Shown one piece after another: positions 1 through 7,405 of a stretch of DNA of 41,324 bases. The stretch's first letter is position 1, and each line of letters starts with the position of its first letter. Both the position numbers and the translations under genes were made by a program. Below the pieces are notes generated by a model. It ran no database searches. It saw nothing but the letters and a program-made list of their open reading frames with translations, and had not been told where the DNA came from. This DNA comes from an uncultured Porphyromonadaceae bacterium (GTDB taxonomy: Bacteria > Bacteroidota > Bacteroidia > Bacteroidales > Muribaculaceae): assembly GCA_900541555.1 (NCBI GenBank), contig UQKE01000014.1:1-41324 (forward strand), read 5' to 3'.

Positions 1-565
1 TGCCTCCGAGATAGGCAAACGACAACTCATGGGCATAAACCGTCAAGGCTGTTGTAAAAGGACTCCGGCTGAAGTAAATATACTTGTATCGGCTCCGGCA
101 TAAGACAATGGCATAGAAGTAGACTTTGACCGGATGATGCTCCTTATCATACATCCATCGTTCGCCAAAATCAACTTGAGCGTATTCTCCATAGGCTGTG
201 TCTGGTTGCTTCTCGTATTGACGGTTACCATGCCCGACACGCTTGGAGATATGATATTTGCGACGGATGTACTGCACGTAGTTGTAAACTGTCTTTTGCC
301 CTACATCGGGGAAGTCTTCATACTGTTCACGTAGCCAGTCTCGTATCTGGCTACTCGACAGATAAGGATGAGAGTCCAGACTCTTATGTACAAAATCCTC
401 ATACGGGTCCAGTTTATGGTTATAATTACGACGATAGCTCTGGCTGTTCATAAACTCGCTCTCACTCATCGACTGATATTTACGAACGGTGTTACGGTTA
501 ATTCCCAAACAACGAGCTATCTGCGTTTTGTTTAGGCCTTTTGATTTTAATTCTTTTGCCTGCAT
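1..565 (-). CDS. istA: IS21-family transposase IstA (partial, runs off window edge)
   Basis: The reverse frame stays open from inside metF to base 1, so the C-terminus is missing. From the internal ATG at 565 it reads as an IS21 IstA N-terminus. There is a helix-turn-helix (KTQIARCLGINRNTVRKY, about residues 11-28), a linker with RDWLREQYEDFPDVGQKTVYNY, and then YAQVDFGERWM, whose Asp fits the first catalytic residue of the DDE integrase core. IstA acts with the ATPase IstB, which would lie beyond the window. No IS terminal inverted repeat or untranslated leader is visible between metF and this gene; the metF reading frame continues straight into it. The ATG at 565 could be the native IstA start or just an internal Met of the fusion. 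The family call is firm; the true start is not. Confidence 0.8.
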   Translation of the reverse strand, partial: MQAKELKSKGLNKTQIARCLGINRNTVRKYQSMSESEFMNSQSYRRNYNHKLDPYEDFVHKSLDSHPYLSSSQIRDWLREQYEDFPDVGQKTVYNYVQYIRRKYHISKRVGHGNRQYEKQPDTAYGEYAQVDFGERWMYDKEHHPVKVYFYAIVLCRSRYKYIYFSRSPFTTALTVYAHELSFAYLGG

Positions 566-1420
566 TGTGCACCACTCGATTCCTACTCGCTTTGCTGCCT
601 CGTTATTCTTGCAATTTGCAAGTGCTTTTGCCAAGTCGGTCGGCAAATCGACATGAAACACTTTTGGAAGCACATTTAATTGGTTGGGAGTGACAATCGG
701 TTTCAATCCGGGAATAATTGGCACGCGAATGCCCAATGCCCTGCATTTTTCCACAAAGTCAAAATATTTTTTGTTGTCAAAAAACATTTGTGTCACAATG
801 TAATCTGCTCCATTGTCGACTTTTTGCTTTAAGTACATCATATCGATGTCCATGTTGGGCGATTCGTCGTGTTTTTCAGGGTAGCCGGCCACGCCGTAAG
901 AAAATTTCTCTCCCGTCACAATCTCCATTTCCGTTCCGTCGGAAAACAGCCCGTTATTGAAATCATTGACTTGTTGTTGCAATTCTATCGCATGCGTATG
1001 TCCGCCGTCTGTCGGGACAAACCGGTTTTCATGTTTGGCCTTGTCGCCTCTCAAAAGTAATAAGTTGGTAATTCCCAAGAAGTTCAAATCAATCAAGGCA
1101 TACTCGGTTTCTGCTTTGGTGAAACCGCTGCATATCAGGTGTGGCACTGTCGGGATGCCGTATTTTTGTTGTATCGCGGCAGCAACTGCCACCGTTCCCG
1201 GCCTCACGCGTTCGGAAATTCGTTGGTAAGACCCGTCGGCATTGCTTTTAAAGATATACTCGCTTCGATGAGTTGTAATATTGATATACAATGGAGAGAA
1301 TTCCCGTAGAGAATCAATGGCATCATAGATTTGAACAATGCCACGTCCTTTCAAGGGTGGCAATATTTCAAAGGAAAAGCCACACTCTGTCCTATTTTTA
1401 AGCAAATCCGCAACTTTCAT
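541..1420 (-). CDS. metF: Methylenetetrahydrofolate reductase, 3' end replaced by istA
   Basis: The gene starts at the ATG at 1420, 11 bp after the uvrA stop. About 285 codons read as MetF, the flavoprotein that reduces 5,10-methylene-THF to 5-methyl-THF for methionine synthesis. Typical stretches are FSFEILPPLKGRG, YINITTHRS, PHLICSGFTK, GITNLLLLRGDK, FSYGVAGYPEKH, YIVTQMFFDN and PIIPGLKPIV. The family match continues to about VGIEWCTMQAKEL. There a native MetF would go on for roughly 25-30 residues forming the last part of the TIM barrel. Instead the frame passes without a stop into the IstA helix-turn-helix. The product would be a MetF lacking its C-terminus, fused to a transposase. Loss of the final barrel strand/helix probably harms folding, so this may be a pseudogene; an assembly join at a repeat is the other explanation. 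Confidence 0.85.
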
Positions 1421-1431
1421 GTTTTTTATTG

Positions 1432-4278
1432 TTATATGCGCTCGTTTAACTCTCTCTTTAAAAATTGTCCTGTAATGGATGTTTTGCAAGCGGCAATTTC
1501 CTCGGGAGTTCCCGAAGCGACGATAATGCCTCCATTTTTGCCGCCTTCCGGTCCCATGTCGATTACATGGTCGGCACTTTTTATGACATCCATATTATGC
1601 TCAATAACCAAGACCGTATTGCCTCTTTCCACCAATTTATTCAATACATCCAACAATATTCGAATGTCTTCAAAATGTAGTCCGGTTGTCGGTTCGTCCA
1701 ACAAGTATAAAGTACGTCCTGTATCTTTTTTTGCCAGCTCGGTTGCCAATTTCACTCGTTGGCACTCTCCTCCTGAAAGCGTGCTTGAAGGTTGCCCCAA
1801 TTTTATGTATCCCAAGCCGACTTCTTGCAATACTTTTATTTTGTGAAGGATATTCGGGAATCCGTCGAAAAACTCGACTGCCCTATTGATTGTCATGTCC
1901 AACACGTCGGCAATGGATTTCCCTTTGAATCGCACCTCCAATGTCTCCCTATTGTATCGTTGCCCGTTGCATGCCTCACATGGGACAAGAACATTTGGCA
2001 AGAAGTTCATTTCAATTGTCTTGTAGCCATTGCCTTTGCAGGTCTCACAACGCCCGCCTGCCACATTAAACGAAAATCTCCCCGGCTTGTAGCCGCGTAT
2101 TTTGGCTTCTGGCAGTTCGACAAACAAATTCCTGATGTCGGAAAAAACATTGGTGTATGTGGCCGGATTGGACCTCGGTGTTTTGCCAATGGGCGCTTGA
2201 TCGACAGTCACTACTTTGTCGATATTCTCCAACCCCTTGATTTCTCCGTATTCCAAAGGTTCTTTGAGCGATTTGTAGAAATGCCGGCTTAATATCGGCT
2301 GCAATGTTTCGTTGATGAGCGTTGATTTGCCGCTTCCGGAAACTCCCGTGACGCAAATAAACATCCCCAACGGGATTTTGGCATCGATATTTTTTAAATT
2401 ATTTCCATTGCATCCTTTCAACTCTAAATATTTGCCATTGCCTTTTCTTCGAATTTGAGGAATTTCTATTTTTCGTTTGCCGTCGACATAGTCGCCTGTC
2501 AGGGTACCGCTATTTTTAAGGGCTTCCGGATTGCCGGCAAACACGACATTTCCCCCTTTCCTGCCGGCTCCCGGACCGATGTCGACAACGTAATCGGCTT
2601 GCATCATCATATCCTTGTCGTGCTCCACGACAATAACGGAATTGCCAATGTCGCGCAAATCTTTCAAGGAATGAATCAATCGGGCATTGTCTCTTTGATG
2701 CAATCCAATGCTTGGCTCATCCAATATATACAGCACATTGACCAATTGTGAACCAATTTGTGTGGCCAATCTGATGCGTTGGCTTTCTCCTCCGGAAAGT
2801 GCCAACGAACTATGGGCTAACGACAAGTAGTCCAATCCAACATCGTTCAAAAAATGCAATCGGGCTCTGATTTCCTTTAAAATCTCTTTTGCCACGATTC
2901 GTTGCCGGTCGTTCAGGCGGTCTTCCACTCCGTCAATCCAATTTTTTAATTCCGACAATTCCATGCGGGAAAGATCGTAGATGTTTTTCCCGTCGATATA
3001 GTAATGCAGCGCTTCTTTGTTTAATCTTGCACCATGACACTCCGGGCATGTCGTTTGCGAATAAAACTGTTCTGCCCATTTTTGGGATTTTGACGACATT
3101 TCGTCGTTTTGCTGCATTTCGATATATTTCAATATTCCTTCGTAGGTCGGGAAATATCCCATGGAATAGCCTTCCACCGTTTGGACTCCGTTCGTCGTGC
3201 CGTTGAGTATGGCATCCATCACATCTTCGGGCAAATCCTTAATGGGTGTTTTTAGTGTGTATCCGGCTTTCTCGCATATCGAAGCTATCTGTTCGAATAT
3301 GAAATTGTTTTTATAGCTTCCTAAGGGCAGGATGCCTCCGGAGAATATGGATTTCGTATTGTCAGGTATGATTTTTTCATAATCAATCAAGTTGATGGTC
3401 CCCAAGCCTTTGCACTTCGGACATGCTCCCAATGCCGAGTTGAATGAAAAATTGTGTGGTGCGGGCTCTTTATATGAAAGTCCAGTGATGGGATCCATCA
3501 AAGATTTGCTGTAATAGAAGGATTCGGCAGTGTCGACGTTGTAGACCATGATGATGCCGTTGCCTTGCTTCATGGCTATTGCAACTGTGTCTTTCAAGCG
3601 TTGACGGTCTTTTTTGTCAACTTTCAACTTGTCGACAACCAGTTCAATGCTGTGGTTGCGGTATCGGTCCAATCGCATGCCTACGGATATTTCACGGATT
3701 TCGCCATCCACGCGCACATTCAAATAGCCTTTTTTCCGCAATTGCTCGAATAATTCTTTGTAGTGGCCTTTACGGTTGTTTACCAATGGGGACAGCACCA
3801 TCACTTTGGCGTTCTGGAATTTTTCGATGATTAGATTTACGATTTGCTCCTCCGTATATTTTACCATCTTGCTTCCGCTTTCATACGAAACGGCTTCACC
3901 GGCTCGCGCGTAAAGCAATCGCAAGAAATCGTAAATCTCAGTGATTGTCCCGATGGTGCTTCGAGGGTTTTTATTTACTGTTTTTTGTTCAATGGAAATT
4001 ACGGGGCACAATCCTGTGATTTTGTCCACATCGGGGCGCTCCAATACGCCCAGCATGTTGCGGGCGTACGAAGAGAATGTTTCGACGTAACGACGCTGCC
4101 CTTCGGCATATATCGTGTCGAATGCCAAAGACGATTTTCCGCTTCCGCTCAAACCGGTAATTACGGTCAATTTGTTGTGCGGTATGAGCACATCTATATT
4201 TTTCAGGTTGTGAACTCGTGCCCCATAAACGGCAACGGAATTCGCTACGTCGTCGATGTTTTCTGTTATTTTACCCAA
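1432..4278 (-). CDS. uvrA: Excinuclease ABC subunit A
   Basis: 948 residues, normal UvrA length. UvrA is the damage-sensing ATPase of nucleotide excision repair; it loads UvrB on lesions as a dimer. Both ABC modules are complete: Walker A GLSGSGKSSLAFD near residue 42 and GVSGSGKSTLIN near 645, with signatures LSGGESQRIRLA and LSGGECQRVKLA. Zinc-finger cysteines are present (CPKCKG, CPECHG, and CETCKGNG ... CEACNG near residues 750-780). The start ATG lies inside the 3' end of the lytic transglycosylase gene (13-base overlap), pointing to translational coupling. metF begins 11 bp downstream. No LexA-like operator was recognised. Confidence 0.97.
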   Translation of the reverse strand: MGKITENIDDVANSVAVYGARVHNLKNIDVLIPHNKLTVITGLSGSGKSSLAFDTIYAEGQRRYVETFSSYARNMLGVLERPDVDKITGLCPVISIEQKTVNKNPRSTIGTITEIYDFLRLLYARAGEAVSYESGSKMVKYTEEQIVNLIIEKFQNAKVMVLSPLVNNRKGHYKELFEQLRKKGYLNVRVDGEIREISVGMRLDRYRNHSIELVVDKLKVDKKDRQRLKDTVAIAMKQGNGIIMVYNVDTAESFYYSKSLMDPITGLSYKEPAPHNFSFNSALGACPKCKGLGTINLIDYEKIIPDNTKSIFSGGILPLGSYKNNFIFEQIASICEKAGYTLKTPIKDLPEDVMDAILNGTTNGVQTVEGYSMGYFPTYEGILKYIEMQQNDEMSSKSQKWAEQFYSQTTCPECHGARLNKEALHYYIDGKNIYDLSRMELSELKNWIDGVEDRLNDRQRIVAKEILKEIRARLHFLNDVGLDYLSLAHSSLALSGGESQRIRLATQIGSQLVNVLYILDEPSIGLHQRDNARLIHSLKDLRDIGNSVIVVEHDKDMMMQADYVVDIGPGAGRKGGNVVFAGNPEALKNSGTLTGDYVDGKRKIEIPQIRRKGNGKYLELKGCNGNNLKNIDAKIPLGMFICVTGVSGSGKSTLINETLQPILSRHFYKSLKEPLEYGEIKGLENIDKVVTVDQAPIGKTPRSNPATYTNVFSDIRNLFVELPEAKIRGYKPGRFSFNVAGGRCETCKGNGYKTIEMNFLPNVLVPCEACNGQRYNRETLEVRFKGKSIADVLDMTINRAVEFFDGFPNILHKIKVLQEVGLGYIKLGQPSSTLSGGECQRVKLATELAKKDTGRTLYLLDEPTTGLHFEDIRILLDVLNKLVERGNTVLVIEHNMDVIKSADHVIDMGPEGGKNGGIIVASGTPEEIAACKTSITGQFLKRELNERI

Positions 4279-5186
4279 TTTTGATTATATGTTTTTAGTT
4301 GTCCGCTTGTAAAACTGCCATTAGCCTTCGGCACGTTCACTTTATACGTTTTGCCTTGTGGATTTGGCAATGAGTCGTTGCGAATCCATGGGTTTAGTTC
4401 ACGCAACAAGGCATACGATATTTTGTGTTTGCGCGCCCAGTCTATCCAGCTCTCCACAGGCTCGGACACCGTCACTTTCCGGCATTCCAATGGTTGGTAC
4501 AGCTGATTTGCTTTGAAACGGAATCCGTATTTTGCAGGATTTTCCATGATTGTTTTCATGGCAAATAAACGGAATATATAGCGCGAAGTTTCGTTGTTGA
4601 GATACAAATCTGTCACACAATCTGCTTTTTGATCCGCCAACGCGTCAGAAATGCGCCGCATTCCGGCATTGTACGACGCGGCAACCGCAAGCCAGTTGCC
4701 GTACTTGGCATAAGCTTTCTTCAAATATTTGCATGCTGCCACGGCCGCTTTCTCAGCGTCGTATCGTTCGTCCACGTATTTTGTCACTTCCAAACCGTAT
4801 TCTTTCGCGGTAGCCGGCATCATTTGCCACATGCCGGCCGCTCCGGCCGGCGACAGGGCTGTGTCGTCGTAATGGCTTTCTATGGCAACCATGTAGACGA
4901 AATCGGCGGGAATTCCTTCTTTTTGCATGATAGTCGACAGGACAGGCAAATAACGGTTTGCGCGCTTTATGGTAAGAATGGTGTTGATATGGCCGAACGA
5001 CATGGATAGCAATTCTCTGTCCAATCGCTCTTGGAAATCAGCCCTGCTTAAATCGAATTTTTCTCCTGCAAATTCAATTTGTGTCGGCACATCCGGCGCG
5101 CTAACAGTGTTTTGGGCCAATCCGCTGCAAGGCACGGCCATCAATAATGCCAATGCCCAGCATTTAATTCGTCGTGTTGTTGTCAT
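4266..5186 (-). CDS. Periplasmic lytic transglycosylase (SLT/MltD-type)
   Basis: 306 residues. An N-terminal signal peptide (RRIKCWALALLMAVPCSGLA) directs export. The SLT domain spans about residues 85-215, with the catalytic Glu in AIESHYD, followed by SPAGAAGMWQMMPATA and the late motif VAASYNAGMRRI, the classic lysozyme-fold pattern of MltD/Slt enzymes that cleave peptidoglycan glycan strands with 1,6-anhydro products. No LysM repeats are seen; the C-terminal ~80 residues may form an unrecognised wall-binding module. It overlaps the upstream T9SS-substrate gene by 23 bases and uvrA by 13, so it is cotranslated in this operon. Confidence 0.9.
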   Translation of the reverse strand: MTTTRRIKCWALALLMAVPCSGLAQNTVSAPDVPTQIEFAGEKFDLSRADFQERLDRELLSMSFGHINTILTIKRANRYLPVLSTIMQKEGIPADFVYMVAIESHYDDTALSPAGAAGMWQMMPATAKEYGLEVTKYVDERYDAEKAAVAACKYLKKAYAKYGNWLAVAASYNAGMRRISDALADQKADCVTDLYLNNETSRYIFRLFAMKTIMENPAKYGFRFKANQLYQPLECRKVTVSEPVESWIDWARKHKISYALLRELNPWIRNDSLPNPQGKTYKVNVPKANGSFTSGQLKTYNQNWVK

Positions 5187-6489
5187 CCCCTGTGCTTTTT
5201 AATATGTTTATATCTCCTTTTAATTTATATTCTTTGCCATCTGCGCCGGTCGCTTCTATCACGTAGTAGTATACGCCGGCCTTGACGAATTTTCCTTTGT
5301 ATTTGCCATCCCAGCCTGCCGCCGGATCCTCAAACGAAAAGATTTGGGTTCCATACCTGTCAAAAATCCAACAGCGGAAAGATACGATGGATTTATACGA
5401 CACTTTCCATTCGTCGTTAATGCCCTGAGATGCGTTGGGTGAAAACGCGTTTGGGCATTGCAACGCTGATTCGCCAACCGTTATCGTATATATGTCGCTT
5501 TCCGTCGAACAGGATGCATCGCTGTTGCTTGCCACGAATTTCACGTAGTAAGTTCCATCTTCCCTGAACGAATAGTCTAAATCGTCTTCATTGAAGCGCA
5601 GCTCGATGGCAGCAAACTCCGGATCTCTCGAAAATTGCCATTCCTTGTGAGCAACGGCATCGGTGCAATAGGAACGGAATGAAATGTCGACCGGAGCCGA
5701 GCCTCCCAAATTTTCACTTTCTTCTTTTTGCTCGTTGGCATTGTCGCGTTCGGCTTGGACAGCTTCTGTTTTCACTTCTATCGATTTGGTCTCATACGTG
5801 TCTGTCGTGTACCCGACAGCCTCTCCCCATGCCTCGAGGAAGCGGTCGCCTTCCACCGAAAATATCGTATTGCACAGAGGAGCCTGAACCACTGTCCTTG
5901 CATTGATTTGATCCAGAATCATGTCCGTTTCGAGTTCCGCATAAACGGAATTTTCTTCATCCCAGACAAGCGTCGTGTAGTATAGATGAATTCCTCGTTC
6001 CAATGTTTTGGGCACGCCGGTAATCGTGTAGTACGTTATAGGGTCGCAATCGGCATCAAATTCCAATGTGGCCAAGCCGCAATCTTGCTCTTCGGGAAAA
6101 CCGACGCTGCGAAGTTCGAAGCGGTAATTCGCGTAGTTTACAACCCAAAAATAATATCGCTCCGCTCCATCCTCAATGATATATCCGCAGTCGCCTTCGA
6201 TTTGGCGCAATGTCGAAGTACTGCCGACGTGCTCGACATTGGTCAGTTCAGTGGCATACGCGCCCCCCTGCTCCTTGTACGAATACCATTTCGCATTCGA
6301 GCCGCCAACCGGCGAAGTGTAGGAAACCGCAATGCTTTCGATGTCGTGCAACACATATATGGCATCCAATCCCGTGCCGGGATCGGGTTCGACAGTCACA
6401 ATGTCCCTTGTGTTTCCGGTAAAGCTGATTTGAGCGGAAACAATGGGCATGTATGCCAAAAAGCATAAGACAAACAAATTTTTCTTCAT
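5164..6489 (-). CDS. Secreted protein with T9SS type-B (gliding-motility-like) C-terminal domain
   Basis: About 441 residues from the ATG at 6489, chosen because it opens a clean signal peptide (KKNLFVLCFLAYMPIVSAQ) and lies 16 bases after a TATATTTG promoter box; an open frame upstream to 6555 would start before that promoter. The last ~85 residues (CPNAFSPNASQGINDEW ... FDRYGTQIF ... GWDGKYKGKFVKAGVYYYVI) match the gliding-motility-associated C-terminal domain used as a type-B sorting signal by the type IX secretion system. The middle is probably beta-rich, with no enzyme motif recognised and a charged insert (AERDNANEQKEESEN). Likely a surface or secreted protein. First gene of the operon leading to the transglycosylase, uvrA and metF. 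Confidence 0.85.
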   Translation of the reverse strand: MKKNLFVLCFLAYMPIVSAQISFTGNTRDIVTVEPDPGTGLDAIYVLHDIESIAVSYTSPVGGSNAKWYSYKEQGGAYATELTNVEHVGSTSTLRQIEGDCGYIIEDGAERYYFWVVNYANYRFELRSVGFPEEQDCGLATLEFDADCDPITYYTITGVPKTLERGIHLYYTTLVWDEENSVYAELETDMILDQINARTVVQAPLCNTIFSVEGDRFLEAWGEAVGYTTDTYETKSIEVKTEAVQAERDNANEQKEESENLGGSAPVDISFRSYCTDAVAHKEWQFSRDPEFAAIELRFNEDDLDYSFREDGTYYVKFVASNSDASCSTESDIYTITVGESALQCPNAFSPNASQGINDEWKVSYKSIVSFRCWIFDRYGTQIFSFEDPAAGWDGKYKGKFVKAGVYYYVIEATGADGKEYKLKGDINILKSTGDDNNTTN

Positions 6490-6505
6490 GTCAGAACGTT
6501 TGGTG

Positions 6506-6569
6506 CAAATATAGTGAAAGCCGAGCGGAATGCAAAGAGCTTGCTCAATTTGCATCCCCGAGGCACGCC
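6506..6569 (-). repeat. Promoter-hairpin repeat unit R1 upstream of the T9SS gene
   Basis: On the minus strand this reads conserved GAGG/CTCGG flank, hairpin, GCTCGGCTTTCAC, then the -7 box TATATTTG (6513-6506). The hairpin (6527-6558) has arms GGAATGCAAA and TTTGCATCCC, an inner stem GAGC/GCTC, a TT loop and an AA bulge on one side. The same design, with other arm sequences, occurs at 6968, 7047, 7122, 16503, 16579, 31218 and 31294. Here it provides the promoter for the gene starting at 6489. Confidence 0.7.
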
Positions 6570-6694
6570 CTGCAAGGTTTTTAGTTAGAGTGCCGCAAAA
6601 AAAACCGCTTTTGCAAATTGAAAAGATTTTGTGAATTTTTCAACAGCACGGCAATAAAAAATCGTTTTTTCTTTGTTTGTCTCAAAAAAGTGAG

Positions 6695-6702
6695 TATCTT
6701 TG
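6695..6702 (+). promoter_or_regulatory. Promoter -7 box for the tRNA-Arg pair
   Basis: TATCTTTG matches the Bacteroidetes -7 consensus TAnnTTTG and lies 19 bases before the first tRNA. A TTTG run about 20 bases upstream can serve as the -33 element. Confidence 0.75.
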
Positions 6703-6721
6703 CAGTCGCAAACGAAAAAAT

Positions 6722-6795
6722 GGCTCCGTAGCTCAACTGAATAGAGCATCTGACTACGGATCAGAAGGTTACAGGTTTGAATCCTGTCGGAGTCA
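6722..6795 (+). tRNA. tRNA-Arg (anticodon ACG), copy 1
   Basis: A 74-nt cloverleaf. The acceptor GGCTCCG pairs with CGGAGTC, the D-arm is GCTC/GAGC, the anticodon stem TCTGA/TCAGA encloses loop CTACGGA with anticodon ACG, and the T-arm is ACAGG-TTTGAAT-CCTGT. Discriminator A; no encoded CCA. After A34-to-inosine editing it would read CGU/CGC/CGA codons. Confidence 0.95.
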
Positions 6796-6809
6796 CTTTT
6801 TTATGGAAC

Positions 6810-6883
6810 GGCTCCATAGCTCAATTGAATAGAGCATCTGACTACGGATCAGAAGGTTACAGGTTTGAATCCTGTTGGAGTCA
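6810..6883 (+). tRNA. tRNA-Arg (anticodon ACG), copy 2
   Basis: A near-identical tandem copy 14 bases after copy 1. Changes include a compensated acceptor pair: position 7 G to A matched by C to T at position 66 (GGCTCCA with TGGAGTC). The cloverleaf and anticodon are intact, so this copy should be functional. No encoded CCA. Confidence 0.95.
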
Positions 6884-6884
6884 C

Positions 6885-6923
6885 AAGAAGGTGTGTCGGA
6901 AAAAAACGCGCACCTTCTTTTTT
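6885..6923 (+). terminator. Intrinsic terminator of the tRNA-Arg pair
   Basis: An 11-bp stem AAGAAGGTGTG / CGCACCTTCTT (one G-U pair) is followed by a T6 tract. Confidence 0.85.
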
Positions 6924-6939
6924 GTACACGCCTTTCTCT

Positions 6940-7176
6940 ATATTTAAACAATACAAACTGCGCCTCGGGAATGCAAATTGAGCAAGCTCTTTGCATTCCG
7001 CACCGCACAAAAGATATATTTGGATAATACAGGATGCGTTTCGGCAGAAGAAAAATGAATGAACTCTTTTTTCTTCAGCTTTCAACTTTCGCTATATTTG
7101 AATAATATAGGATGCGCCTCGGCATAACAATTTCAAGCAAGCTTGATTGTTCTGCACTCGACTTTCACTATATTTG
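6940..7176 (+). repeat. Tandem promoter-hairpin repeats R2-R4 (period 75-78 bp)
   Basis: Promoter-like boxes TATATTTA (6940), TATATTTG (7015), TATATTTG (7093) and TATATTTG (7169) recur every 75-78 bp. Between them lie conserved flanks (GATGCGYYTCGG before, CACTCGACTTTC-like after) and a hairpin of variable sequence: 6968-6999 (perfect arms GGAATGCAAA/TTTGCATTCC), 7047-7076 (GAAGAAAAA/TTTTTCTTC) and 7122-7154. R2 shares its arm sequence with R1 in the opposite orientation, on the other side of the tRNA pair. All three boxes point rightward; the last sits 7 bases before the hairpin RNA unit at 7184. No protein gene is convincing here. Confidence 0.7.
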
Positions 7177-7312
7177 CAACGTGGTTGAATTGTTTTCTAA
7201 CGTCAGCGGAATTGTACCGCTGTTTGGAAAACGTTCAACTAAAATATAAGCTCTTGATTATCTTGTGCCTCCGCAATTAGTGCGGAAATGCGTAGATAAT
7301 TGAGGGCTTTTT
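7177..7312 (+). ncRNA. Candidate small structured RNA, hairpins A and B
   Basis: Downstream of TATATTTG (7169-7176). Hairpin A (7184-7239): outer stem GTTGAA..GTTTTC with GAAAAC..TTCAAC, inner stem CAGCGG/CCGCTG, 7-nt loop. Hairpin B (7249-7308): 15-bp outer stem AGCTCTTGATTATCT with AGATAATTGAGGGCT (all paired if G-U allowed), internal loops of 6 and 7 nt, inner stem TCCGCA/TGCGGA, 5-nt loop, then a T5 tract typical of intrinsic termination. Hairpin B has a same-length, covarying copy at 8333-8392 inside the giant gene. Read on the minus strand, the DNA also resembles the linker of the giant protein's MuF-C region (NEEKALNYL against DKEKALDYL), so an origin from that gene is possible. Confidence 0.45.
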
Positions 7313-7328
7313 CTTCATTTATAAATAC

Positions 7329-7405
7329 TATATTTGCCACGGAATCCAAATAATCCACGTCAGCGAGATTGATTCGCTGTTGGGCTATGAGAATTTGGAT
7401 TTTTC
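7329..7405 (+). ncRNA. Candidate small structured RNA, hairpin C with its promoter box
   Basis: Box TATATTTG (7329-7336) is followed after 6 bases by hairpin C: outer stem AATCCAAAT (7343-7351) with ATTTGGATT (7393-7401), inner stem CAGCGA/TCGCTG, then a T run (7400-7404). Its core ACGTCAGCGN...NCGCTGTT matches hairpin A (7201-7224) with a compensated last pair of the inner stem (G-C in A, A-T in C). It overlaps the last ~15 codons of the giant gene in antisense. Confidence 0.4.

Noticed and set aside
6793..7085. Short minus-strand ORFs over the tRNA and repeat region
   Set aside because: They read through tRNA-Arg copy 2 and the hairpin repeats in antisense; no family likeness.
7184..7404. 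Integron attC sites
   Set aside because: The hairpins lack the RYYYAAC/GTTRRRY core boxes in proper position, and no integron integrase is seen.
6940..7405. CRISPR-like array of regularly spaced repeats
   Set aside because: Unit length is about 76 bp, the variable part is itself palindromic, each unit ends in a promoter box, and no cas genes are present.
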